NCBI GenBank assembly: GCA_030248215.1
Contig: JASANG010001128.1
Coordinates: 124,001-188,000 of the forward strand
Direction of reading: 5' to 3'
Origin: Enoplolaimus lenunculus
Lineage: Eukaryota; Nematoda; Enoplea; Enoplida; Thoracostomopsidae
Length of the DNA stretch: 64,000 bases
In this document: piece by piece, positions 1 to 10,358 of the stretch
Position numbering within the stretch: the stretch's first letter is position 1
Layout: each line of letters begins with the position of its first letter
Notes under the pieces: generated by a model
Seen by the model: only the letters and a program-made list of their open reading frames with translations
Databases searched by the model: none
What the model was told of the DNA's origin: nothing
Made by a program: the position numbers and the translations under genes

Positions 1-140
1 TATAATCATGGGCGACAAATTGTCGAGTCGATGAAATTTCGGATTACAAGTTGTCGGTCGACGAGTTGTCGGTCTATGAGTTGTCTGTCGACGAGTTGTC
101 GGTCGATCAGTTCTCGGTCGACGAATTATCGCGATACCAG
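1..140. repeat. Family D repeat, GTCG-rich block
   Basis: The stretch repeats the words GAGTTGTCGGTCGAC and GACAAATTGTCGAGTCG several times. The same words recur at about 7.05, 9.9, 15.25, 19.6, 41.75 and 43.25 kb, so this is one end of a dispersed repeat cut by the window edge. No coding signal is seen. Confidence 0.6.
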
Positions 141-511
141 TTTATTCTTTTCAAGCAAGAATAAATTTTTCAATTATTCGAAATCTGTGGCTAGAGAGAG
201 GTATTAAGCATACACAAGTTTATCTTTAATTTTGATACGCTTAAACCAGGGTACAACCGAAGTTCTACCTCCGGTTCCGGCCAAAAATAGACCTCCGGTT
301 TTGGCAGAATTTCTGTCAGTGGTTCCGGCAATTTCTGCAGCGAAATTGTGAATAGTTTTACTAGGCTTGTTTGTTTAGTACGTTTAGGTTTTACTAGTTT
401 TGGTACAATTTGAGGAAAAAGAATCGCTGAGATTTGGTAAATATAATTGTTAAAATTAGCAAATTAAGCATCATTTTAACTGCCTAATTTCGCCTCAGGT
501 ACCTATTCATC

Positions 512-640
512 TCTGGCTTCAGTAAATTTTGTTGACTTCCGGCCCTGGCAAATTTGGTTGATCTCCGGGCTCGGGCAATTTTTATAGACCTTCGGGCTTC
601 GGTAAATTTTGTTGACCTTCCGGCTCCGGTATTTTACACC
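512..640. repeat. Degenerate tandem repeat, about 36-bp unit
   Basis: Four imperfect units of the form CTTCGGTAAATTTTGTTGAC then CTTCCGG follow each other. Related CCGG-rich text lies at 240-340 and again at 31.3-31.7 and 49.45-49.87 kb. The rest of 141-1075 shows nothing else I can name. Confidence 0.5.
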
Positions 641-1075
641 TTAGATTACTCCTTGGCTTAAACTAAAACTCACTACCACGTCAAACTCAAAGTTTCTATT
701 TCATTTTTGCGTAAATCTTAAGCTGTTTTTGTGGCGTTTTTGCTGAGTCATAATTCTTAAAGTAAAGGAGATGCGACAGGTTCAATTCAATGACGGATCC
801 AGAAATGCGAGCCAGAAGCCAAACGCAATTTTAGTTCTAAATTTTAAACACAGTATTTTGGTTTTGATAGCTGTTTTGGGGGGAGCTTAGTCGTGGGTGG
901 CCGCCCCCTTGCGCCCGCTAGTGGTTACATTAGAAATGATACGATGGGATGACGTGTTTTAAGTGATCCAAAACGAAAGTAAACATCATTGAGTGAAACT
1001 ATTTTTTAAATTCTAGTTTTTGAGTAAGAAGATGTAAGTGAATACGTCCCTGCGTTTATTTTTACGATGAGTAGT

Positions 1076-1362
1076 AATCACTAGCGGGTCAAGAGGGTGG
1101 CGTATGCCCCCCGGCCCTGTCAGGATTTTTTTGTGATAAAGTGGTAACGTTCCTATCTTACAATTTTCTCCCTCAGAAAATTTTTTTAAATAACGCAATT
1201 TTTACGCTCAGAAATGTTTTTTGTGATAAAACCTTACATTTTCGTCGTTAGAAAATTTTTTGGTGATAAAATGATAAGGTTCCTACGTTACAATTTTTGC
1301 GTTTCATAAAACTTGCCAGCGCGCCCCTGCCGCCGTCAGAAATTGTTGGATCCGCCTTTGGG
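1076..1362 (-). mobile_element. Family G short DNA element, reverse copy
   Basis: It runs from CACTAGCGGGTCAAGAGGG to GTCAGAAATTGTTGGATCCG, the reverse of the copies at 6.25, 7.46 and 17.85 kb. The interior repeats the phrase 'CAATTTT..CAGAAAATTTTTT..GATAAAA..GGTAA' two to three times. The ends GCGAATCCAGAG and GGATCCGCC are weak inverted repeats. No transposase is encoded, so it would be non-autonomous. Confidence 0.65.
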
Positions 1363-2942
1363 GTAGTAATCCTAGTTTTTTTAAAGCCGCCAAAATTTTT
1401 GCGGATTGTTGAGCCGAGCGGACCAGAAACTCGATCGTAAGAGGGCGCCGAATCCTAAATTTGAGACCGAATTTGAATCCATTGCTAATTTGCCGTGCCT
1501 GAACTTTTGGGTTTAGTAAACTTAAAATACAAAATTCAGTTGGGTTTAACTTCGGTACAGCGATCTTGGGTCCAAGATACATCCATGGATTGGCTAAAAA
1601 ATGTTCATTTTGAGTGGACGAAGTGAGCGATAAGATAGACGCATTCATTTTTTTGCATTCAAACTTCCATGATAAAAACTTTACTTTAAAATTAAGAGCG
1701 GAGTTGTGAAATTACTCCAGAAACACGGACCTTTTTTCAGTCGTTCCCACACAACTGTGGGCTCTTTGGGCTGGGGCGCCCAACACAGCTTGGCAGTTTG
1801 AAGAAAAATTCATTGGCGGATATTAAGCCATGTAGCCGTTGTACAGTTATTGCCCTACACTGGATTGATGCTACTGCTTGTTAAGATATACGTTTAAGCT
1901 GCTCAAATATTGACCCTGGGATGGGCCGTGCAAAACAGATAAGGGGGTATGTACTTGTTTCATTCCCCCACGCCGGTGTTAATTTGCTATAAGGCGAAAG
2001 TTTTCACATTTCATACGCCGAGCCTTGTGAAATTTGGTGCAAAAGTCAACTTGGGCCGGCTTCAGATAACATCAATGTTTAGGCTTTCTACGCTTGGTAA
2101 TTTTTACTCAGGATCTGCTCTGTACTCGGCCGTTTTGAAATTTTGCCGTCAAATGCGTTCCTGGCTCCGGTCCAAATATTGCAATATCGTCAATTATACT
2201 TGCATGCAATATTGCAGGTCCTGACACACGTTGACGTTTTGATAAGTAGCGATTTGAAATTGTAATGTCAGTAATAATTTAGATAATAAATGTCAAAAAT
2301 ATTTGAGAAACAGTTTCAAATTTGATAAAATCTGTCTTCAATGGCGACCGTGACCGATGATTGCCAACAGATTCTGTGGGGGGGCGGCCTAAGGGTCGGG
2401 TTCGGCAAACAGCGCTGAAGGGTTCAAGGTTTGATTTTAAAAGTATTGCTATGTCTTTGTGCTTTTTTAGCTAATCAATTCGTTAATGCAACAATTATTC
2501 CCCCCTCAACTGTCTGTAATATTAACGTTGACCGTGGTCGATTGTAGCCACAGATCCTGGGGACGGGCTCGACATGGAAGGCCTTAAGGGTGGGGATGGG
2601 TCAATTCGTGGGTGACGGTAAAGTGTTCCCAGTTGGATTTTATTATTTTTTACTATTTTTTGTTTATATTTGTGGTTTTTCGCTTAAAACAATTCATTAG
2701 TACAGTTATGTTTCGCCCTCATTCCAAAACTCGTTTCTATAAACGGCTGAGACATGTTACAAGTATTAAAGTTTAATTTCAACTATAATTCGAGTAGATT
2801 TGAACGGCGTTGCTCGAGTTAATTGGATTTTTTTGTAGTTGAGTTATACTAACGTTTTTGCTCCTCGAGTAATAATCGAGTCGTTAATTGATATCATGAG
2901 GAATGGTGTTTTTGAACTCGAGTTGAATATTGACACATAGTT
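1363..2942. other. Non-coding stretch, nothing recognised
   Basis: Short open frames occur here but none shows a motif, a splice context or a match to a family I know. There are no clear terminal repeats. I read this as intron or upstream flank. Confidence 0.5.
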
Positions 2943-3250
2943 TTCAACTATTTAGCTACAACGTAGGTTTTGAGTTTTAGCTCAACAGCCCTATTGAGTA
3001 GACACTTCACCTTGGGTCGTACGCTGTTTCAATGAGAGACAGTGTGTGACCGGATATTAATTTACCCGATACCGGATCTTGAGATAGAATTTTTTATTCA
3101 ACTATTTAGCTACAACGTAGGTTTTGAGTTTTAGCTCAACAGCCCTATTGAGTAGACACTTCACCTTGGGTCGCACGCTGATTCAATGAGAGACAGTGTG
3201 TGACCGGATATTAATTTACCCGATACCGGATCTTGAGATAGAATTTTTTA
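2943..3250. repeat. Two-copy tandem duplication, 154-bp unit
   Basis: TTCAACTATTTAGCTACAAC begins at 2943 and again at 3097, and the text then matches for the full 154 bp with only a few differences (for example CGTACGCTGTTT versus CGCACGCTGATT). The high identity implies a recent duplication. It includes the sequence CGATACCGGATCTTGAGATA, which belongs to a dispersed CCGGATA-type repeat seen elsewhere in the window. Confidence 0.9.
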
Positions 3251-4205
3251 CCGGAGCCGGATATTAACCGGACGTAGCACGCAAAATCTTGAGCACTGTC
3301 GAAAGTAATCAAATCGTACAAAAGTATACGTTTACTGAAATGAAAGTCAGTTGTTCGCTTGTATTTTTGAGTTTATTTCAGTGAGTCAAAAACTTACTCT
3401 ATTAGCTTGACCGGAAAAATAAACGCACCAAAATGTTAAATATATTCATTTGTCAAAAGCCAAATATCCGCTAAGTTTATACCGGATATCGGTTTCCGCC
3501 GAATATGAAACCGGAACCAGATATCCGATCACAAACGGCATATGGAGCTAATTGGTTAGATCTCTGGTAGGTTTATGAGTTAACAAAAGTTATGCTATAG
3601 TAGACGATTCCCGCTAAGGTGTCCCTTATGTGTCTATCACGTGAAAATATGGTCCGCTGCACTGTTTTTCAAACATGTCAATGTCCTAGGCAGTGTCACT
3701 GTAATTGGATCTTTTTGTGTGCCTTTGTTTTGAAGAGTCCTTTTTGATTGCTACCCCAGCCCAAGCTTTTCTGGCGCAATGGTGTCCCCCTACATTTTGG
3801 GCATTGGGGTGCCGTGCCCCACAAAATTGGCTTGTACCCACCAAGGTCTAAAACTAAACAATTTTGAATTGTAATCAAAGCGCCCCCCCAAAATTTTATT
3901 CAGTGCCCACTAAATATAATTTTCTACGGACGCCTCTGCTCTAGCACCTTTGTCTTAGCTTCAGTATTTATATAACTTTTTGTGCAATTTTAGAACATTT
4001 TGTTGTTATTTTCATTTTGACACCGTTCCAATTTGCTAAACGAATCCGAATTTCTATTTCTTATGCGTTTCAGTAAATATGACGTTTCGTCTGTGAAGCG
4101 TATGTGTTGACAGTTGAGACAGTTACGCGTAAATGAGAATGGACCATGGCTGTTATGGGGTCAAGCCGACTGGAGGACAGACGCCGAAACTTAGAGACTG
4201 GGAGA
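3251..4205. other. Non-coding stretch with CCGGATAT motifs
   Basis: At 3251-3545 there are scattered ACCGGATAT words of the same type as in the tandem duplication before it. From 3546 to 4205 I see no repeat ends, RNA gene or coding signal. Confidence 0.4.
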
Positions 4206-5860
4206 CGTATACGTAGGATTAGGCTTATGTTCAGGTTTAGGCTTGGGATTTGTAGACAGGTCACTATAATTAACGTGGGTCGATACTTAAGATTAGGCTT
4301 ATATATGTTTAGGTTTAGGAGTTGGGATTTGTAGACAGGTCACTATAATTAACGTGGGCCGATACTTAGGATCAGGCTTATATATGTTTAGGTTTAGGCT
4401 TGGGATTTGTGGACAGGTCACTATAATTAACGTGGGCCGATAATTAGGATTAGGCTTATATATGTTTAGGTTTAGGCTTGGGATTTGTAGACAGGTCACT
4501 ATAATTAACGTGGGCCGATACTTAGGATTAGGCTTATATATGTTTAGGTTTAGGCTTGGGATTTGTGGACAGGTCACTATAATTAACGTGGGCCGATACT
4601 TAGGATTAGGCTTATATATGTTTAGGTCTAGGCTTGGGATTTGTGGACAGGTCACTATAATTAACGTGGGCCGATACTTAAGATTAGGCTTATATATGTT
4701 TAGGTTTAGGCTTGGGATTTGTGGACAGGTCACTATAATTAACGTGGGCCGATACTTAGGATTAGGCTTATATATGTTTAGGTTTAGGCTTGGGATTTGT
4801 GGACAGGTCACTATAATTAACGTGGGCCGATACTTAGGATTAGGCTTATATATGTTTGGGTTTAGGAGTTGGGATTTGTGGACAGGTCACTATAATTAAC
4901 GTGGGCCGATACTTAGGATTAGGCTTATATATGTTTAGGTTTAGGCTTGGGATTTGTGGACAGGTCACTATAATTAACGTGGGCCGATACTTAGGATTAG
5001 GCTTATATATGTTTAGGTTTAGGAGTTGGGATTTGTGGACAGGTCACTATAATTAACGTGGGCCGATACTTACGATTAGGCTTATATATGTTTAGGTTTA
5101 GGGGTTGGGATTTGTGGACAGCTCACTATAATTAACGTGGGTCGATACTTTGGATTAGGCTTATATATGTTTAGGTTTAGGGGTTGGGATTTGTGGACAG
5201 CTCACTATAATTAACGTGGGACGATACTTTGGATTAGGCTTATATATGTTTAGGTTTAGGGGTTGGGATTTGTGGACAGCTCACTATAATTAACGTGGGA
5301 CGATACTTTGGATTAGGCTTATATATGTTTAGGTTTAGGGGTTGGGATTTGTAGACAGGTCACTATAATTAACGTGGGTCGATACTTACGATTAGGCTTA
5401 TATATGTTTAGGTTTAGGGGTTGGGATTTGTGGACAGCTCACTATAATTAACGTGGGTCGATACTTTGGATTAGGCTTATATATGTTTAGGTTTAGGGGT
5501 TGGGATTTGTAGACAGGTCACTATAATTAACGTGGGTCGATACTTACGATTAGGCTTATATATGTTTAGGTTTAGGAGTTGGGATTTGTGGACAGGTCAC
5601 TATAATTAACGTGGGCCGATACTTACGATTAGGCTTATATATGTTTAGGTTTAGGGGTTGGGATTTGTGGACAGCTCACTATAATTAACGTGGGTCGATA
5701 CTTTGGATTAGGCTTATATATGTTTAGGTTTAGGGGTTGGGATTTGTAGACAGGTCACTATAATTAACGTGGGTCGATACTTACGATTAGGCTTATATAT
5801 GTTTAGGTTTAGGGGTTGGGATTTGTGGACGGGCCACTATAATTAACGTGGGACGATCGA
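4206..5860 (+). repeat. 78-bp minisatellite, about 21 units
   Basis: The phrase ACTATAATTAACGTGGG recurs every 78-79 bp from 4263 to 5832. Each unit also has TTAGGCTTATATATGTTTAGG and GGGATTTGTGGACAG. The unit is 26 codons long without stops in some frames, which creates long but meaningless reading frames on both strands. From about 5040 onward the units alternate between two types (CGATACTTACG with GTAGACAGGTCAC, and CGATACTTTGG with GTGGACAGCTCAC), so a two-unit higher-order repeat is forming. Confidence 0.95.
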
Positions 5861-6252
5861 GAAACGGTGGGTTCTAAGCTGTGACTAGAATTAGAAAACA
5901 TCGGGCACCTGGGTAAAAAATATACTAGAAACAGAGTTGAGTTTGCATCCTGTGATTGGAAAGACTTTAGAATAAGAATATTCACCATATTTTTGAGGTC
6001 AACAAAATTGTCTCGCTTGCTATATTCGATTTAAAAATAAAATACCTTTACTTGGATTATGCCATTTCGAATCCGAACCCTGGCCACAAGCCTCTGCCCT
6101 GAAGGCTTGAACTGGTTGCGCCTCGATAGTCGAGGGGGGGCCTAAAATATTCCTGGCTGGCTTTTCGTAATATTTTGTTATTTTTCAAGAGTAAAAAAAT
6201 TGCAGTTTTGCGTTTGCATAACAACAACGTATGCAGGCTGTGACGCACTGTT

Positions 6253-6470
6253 ACCAGTCGTGGATCCAAAAAAATTTCTGACGGGGGTCGCAAGTGGCAA
6301 ACGTTATGAAACGCAAAAATTGTAAGCTAAGAACTTTATCGTTTTATCAGCAAATAATTTTGTGAGGGCGAAATATTGTAAGGTAGCGAGGGACATTACC
6401 ATTTTAACACAAAAATATTTCTGTTGCGGGGGGGGTGTAGACGCCTCCCTCTGGTTTCGCTAGTGACTGT
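6253..6470 (+). mobile_element. Family G short DNA element
   Basis: Starts GTGGATCCAAAAAAATTTCTGACGGGGG-like text, contains TTATGAAACGCAAAAATTG and AAGGTAGCGAGGGACATTACC, and ends CTCTGGTTTCGCTAGTGAC. It is collinear with the copies at 7.46 and 17.85 kb and reversed relative to 1.08 kb. Confidence 0.65.
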
Positions 6471-7044
6471 TGCTGTATTTAAAACTTCACATTAATTAAT
6501 CGTAATCGACTTTAGCAGTGTTTAGTTTAAAATTTTTTAGTTTTTCGCCTAAACAACAGTGTATTTTGCTTCAAATGTATGGGCGTAGCCAGGGTTTTTC
6601 TGCCAAGGTTACCGGTCGCATGCTAGGCAGCATGCGTAGTCAGCATTTTTGGTTTGTGGGGTCGCACAAATCCTTTAAATATATATAGTAGGTTTATACC
6701 GGATACCGGACTCGGATGCGGGTTTTTGGCGGATAGTAAACAGGAGCCGGATATGCGGTCGCACCATTGTGTGTTAGAGTGAGAAAATAAAATTTAGCAC
6801 ATATATCACTATTGCAATGTCGGTTCAGTTAAGCGAAAAGCACGAACAACTAGTGTGTGGCAATGAAACGCATAGGAGATTATAGTTTCAATTTGTTCAA
6901 AAATGAAATTTTTCCAAGAACATTTTGAGGGGTATGGGCACCCTTTGGCCCCCACCTGGCTACGCCCCTGCGCCCAACAGTGTCCTAAAGCCTATGGATA
7001 CATCGAAGCAGAATCCTAATTGCAATCCTAAGCCTAATCATAAT

Positions 7045-7115
7045 AAAAGGCGACGAATTGTCGAGTCGATGAAATTTCGAATTACAGGATGCCGGGTAAC
7101 GAGTTGTCGGGTGGA
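7045..7115. repeat. Family D fragment
   Basis: GACGAATTGTCGAGTCGATG followed by AAATTTCG and GAGTTGTCGG match the block at 1-140 and the fuller copies at 9.9 and 41.75 kb. Only one end is present. Confidence 0.5.
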
Positions 7116-7460
7116 CTAAACTGTTGTGATACCTTATGTGCCCTTAGGCTAAACTGCTATTCAGGTCAATTACTGATTGGCGCAGGCCAATTTGGTCAGT
7201 AAAATTTCATAGTGCCTTGAGTTCGTTTGTCTGTAAACGCCCCTGTCTTGGTGTTCATAGAACGTGATTTTTAGTAAATTGGCCTACTCTAAGTGCCCTT
7301 CAAATCCAGTGACTGCCCCTGAGTGTTCCGAAAACAATAATATAGGGCGTTTTGAGTCATTTGTCACAGCGTTCTGTAAAAGTTTTGCCGATTCGCTAAA
7401 TTTTTGCGGCCTTAAACCGCCGGCCTGAATAAAAATGCAAATGCTGAATGCAATGTAAAC

Positions 7461-7738
7461 AGCGGTGGATCTAAAAATTTCTAATCGGCTGCAGGCTGGC
7501 AAATGTTATGAAACGCAATTTTTACTGTATGCTCTATATGTCACGGGCAGGGAAAAATTGTAAGGTAGAAACCTTATCATTTTATCACAAACAATTTCCA
7601 ATGGGAAAAACTGTGTTTATTTTATAAAAAAATTCCCAGCGGAAAAATGGTAAAACAGAGATGACTTGACCATTTTCACAAAAACATTTCTGACGGGGAA
7701 CGTACGCCCTCTGCCCCACTGTGGATTCGCTAGTGACA
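7461..7738 (+). mobile_element. Family G short DNA element
   Basis: Begins GGTGGATCTAAAAATTTCTA, carries TTATGAAACGCAATTTTTAC and AAATTGTAAGGTAGAAACC, and ends CTGTGGATTCGCTAGTGAC. The interior is a doubled CATTTTATCACAAA..AATTTC phrase, as in the other copies. Confidence 0.65.
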
Positions 7739-8680
7739 GTAAAGTTAAAAAAAGCGTATAGCAAACTCAGTATTCGAAGTAATAAAATTTGATAGTTTTT
7801 AAATTGAAACAAAACACTTTTTGAATTCAAAAATTGCCGAATTCAATTTTAAAATATTTAGGTTTATGAATCGTAAACGCATGGCTGGACGTTGCGTTAA
7901 GACACGAGAACATCGTTACCGGAAGCGAAGTTTTGAACTCATAAAATGGTTTTGAAAATTATTAGCAATAGTTAATGCTAGTCAATGTTGTTGCAAATTT
8001 GTAACCCTAAAATATTCCTTATAGAACTTTATCAGAATACGTTTCATATGCGCCGGAAATGGGGGGTGCATTTGTCCCCAAATGAGATTGAGGGGGCACA
8101 GCCCCCCACCAGTGATTATTGATTTCTTTCAACAATTTGCTCCTACTGGGTAATTAAACGAATGTAACTCAGGCGTAGGTCAAACTCAGAGTGTTCGTGA
8201 AGGCAACTGCAATTTTCAAAATCAGAACAGTTTGATGTGTCAGGCTGAAAACTAAATTTGACCAATTCAGTTTGAGTGGTGATGAAAAACGAAAAACGCT
8301 TTCGCGTTACTGCAGAGTTAAAGTGAATACTTCATTTTACTGCAACATTTTGCCTGTCACATTTTTTCACAAAACAATGTGATTTTGGCAAAATAACACT
8401 GTAGTAGAATTCGACCATTTTAGATACCTGTACCATCGTTTGCCCTGATACGTTGTAATTTTCATATTTCGCTCGTGGGATCGTTTTTAAAATTCTAATT
8501 GTATACCATTTTTTGGCAAAATATTTCCAAAACTGTTATCAGTTTTATGTTTTGTTGCGATTTCCTGCATATCTGAAAAATCCTTTCACTTGTGGCGCAG
8601 CGATTTCATCTTCTTACAAACGTAAAATTATAAGCGGCACCTTAGGTGCTCTATTTTCATCAATAGCATATGTCCACTCC
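7739..8680. other. Non-coding stretch, nothing recognised
   Basis: AT-rich, no terminal repeats, no coding signal and no RNA-like structure that I can see. Confidence 0.4.
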
Positions 8681-8813
8681 GGACTCGTAGTCAAGGGGGG
8701 CAGGGGGGCTCTGCGTCCTGCTAAAAAATTGTGGCCCCTTGGTAGAAAATTTTCAATTTTTCTTCTGAGTGTATGAATTGGGTCTCCTTGCAAGGTGATC
8801 TGGCTACGAGCCT
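8681..8813 (-). mobile_element. Family A MITE, reverse copy, degraded
   Basis: The left end GGACTCGTAGTCAAGGGGGG and right end CAAGGTGATCTGGCTACGAG with GCCTG are reversed family A ends. The centre keeps AGAAAATTTTCAATTTTTC but has lost the usual block around CCTTGCTTGTAAG. No target duplication is readable. Confidence 0.6.
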
Positions 8814-8959
8814 GACCCCCTACCATCACTAATTCATGGATCCGTCACTTGTGGCTACGGGTCTATAAATAGGTTTTACTAAGCCTAAGGTTCAAATGGT
8901 CTAAGATCAAGCATATATACTCGAATGAAATTAAAATAAGTAAAACCATCAGCAATTAC

Positions 8960-9130
8960 AGGGTCAACGCCAAATTTGATTGGCGGCAATACCGGCGAAT
9001 GAACGCGCTCTTGACAAATCTCGGGTTCAACTTCAAATTTTGATTGGCGGCAATAGCAGCCACTTGACTAATCTCAAGGTCCACACCAAATCTGATTGGT
9101 GGCAACAGTAGCCAGACAATGAGCGCGCTC
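8960..9130. repeat. Degenerate triple repeat, about 58-bp unit, with ATTGGCGG cores
   Basis: Three units each contain a near copy of AAATTTGATTGGCGGCAATA (at about 8971, 9032 and 9088), with a GCGCGCTC word in the first and third. Each unit carries an inverted CCAAT box. Without expression data this is only a repeat with a suggestive motif. Confidence 0.55.
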
Positions 9131-9499
9131 GTTGCCGTAGCTTCATCTACTCTTGCACTCGTACAGCACCAAATGAAATTCCGCTGGCTTAAAAAATCCA
9201 AACTTACACTTTAATCTGTGATAGACTGGATTACAGCGAATTTTACGTTGTTGTTTGCTTGAATTATATTTCAACTAGCAAGCGTATAAACTTTCCTATT
9301 TTTCTGTAGCTTTATTTTAGTACACTATAGCTGAAATATTTTAAGCCCAAACATAGCTGTAGGTGCGATGGGAGGGATGATAGGTCACACCCTGCCATCA
9401 ATTTGTTCCCAGGGCAGAGATTTTTAGACTCAAAGAATTCGTTGCAAAAGTTCGTTTGACTTTCTGTTTTGGATACAGTTTACTAGCGTTAGCTTTGGC

Positions 9500-9671
9500 G
9501 GCCAATGTAAATAACAGGGTCGTAACAGTAGTATAGGCATATTCCGAAGCCTAAGCGTACGGATAAGCCTATACCTATGCCCAAGCCAAAGCAAAAAATT
9601 AGTCTAAAGCTTAAGCTTACTCAATTGCAGTTCTGTAGAGAAACGTTCCACCTTTGATCTATACATGGGCC
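9500..9671 (-). mobile_element. Family B MITE with exact 8-bp target duplication
   Basis: The element reads GGCCAATGTAAATAACAGGG at the left and GATCTATACATGGGCC at the right, an inverted pair. GCTTTGGC lies immediately before (9492-9499) and after it (9672-9679). The interior has CCTAAGCGTACGGATAAGCC and AGTCTAAAGCTTAAGCTTAC. There is no coding capacity. An 8-bp duplication fits the hAT superfamily among others. Confidence 0.85.
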
Positions 9672-9902
9672 GCTTTGGCGTACGGTGGATATTGTGATGT
9701 TTAGTTTTATAAAACATACTGTTCCCTGGGGCAACGATCACGATTAGAAAGAGGAAGGCTTTCAAAGAGCCGATGCTAATTTCTACAACCTTAAGATACG
9801 GCTTCAGGCTTTTGATGTTTACGTTGCTCTACAAAAATAAACACAGTCGGCATTAAGACTACTGGTTAAGTATTGTTGGCTCTTGTACACTTTACCGTAC
9901 GG

Positions 9903-10089
9903 CATCATGACAATTCGTCGCCCGACAACTTGTAATTCGAAATTTCATCGCGTCGACAATTGGTCGAAAATCAATATTCGGTTTTGGCTCAGACTTAGGA
10001 TTACGCATAGGATTATGCTTAGATTTATTCATAGGCTTTAGGACACTGGTATGCGAATAACTTGTCGAGCGACGAATTGTAGTAGATAT
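9903..10089. repeat. Family D element, fuller copy
   Basis: Left block CATGACAATTCGTCGCCCGA, then CAACTTGTAATTCGAAATTT, a centre of TTAGGATTA-type words, then AGGACACTGGTATGCGAAT and a right block CTTGTCGAGCGACGAATTG. The two GTCG blocks are inverted relative to each other, which suggests a short inverted-repeat element about 190 bp long. Confidence 0.6.
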
Positions 10090-10358
10090 TTGCGCCCAAG
10101 GCTCCGGCTCACGCTTAATAAAGGCTTAGGCTTGGTAAGCTTTCAAACCTAAGCCCAAGCCTAAACCTAAATGTAGGGCAACTGTTGAACAGCTGTGTTG
10201 TTTCTTGTGAGGCTCTGATAGGGCAAATTCTACCCGTTCTCTTATTGGTTACTTCCGACAGAGCACGCTGTTATGCTTACGCATTCATCACGTTTCTGTA
10301 GACCACCTTGCTAGCCAATTAGATGCTTGCTGTTATTTTAGTTTAATCTCAACTTCAG

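Noticed and set aside
1304-1648. Minus-strand frame of 114 codons
   Set aside because: Part of it covers a family G element and it has no motif, splice context or codon pattern that supports a gene.
4299-5056. Frames with repeating 26-residue peptides
   Set aside because: They follow the 78-bp minisatellite (26 codons) and exist on both strands.
4206-5860. Possible CRISPR-like array
   Set aside because: Repeats are contiguous without unique spacers, and the DNA is from an animal.
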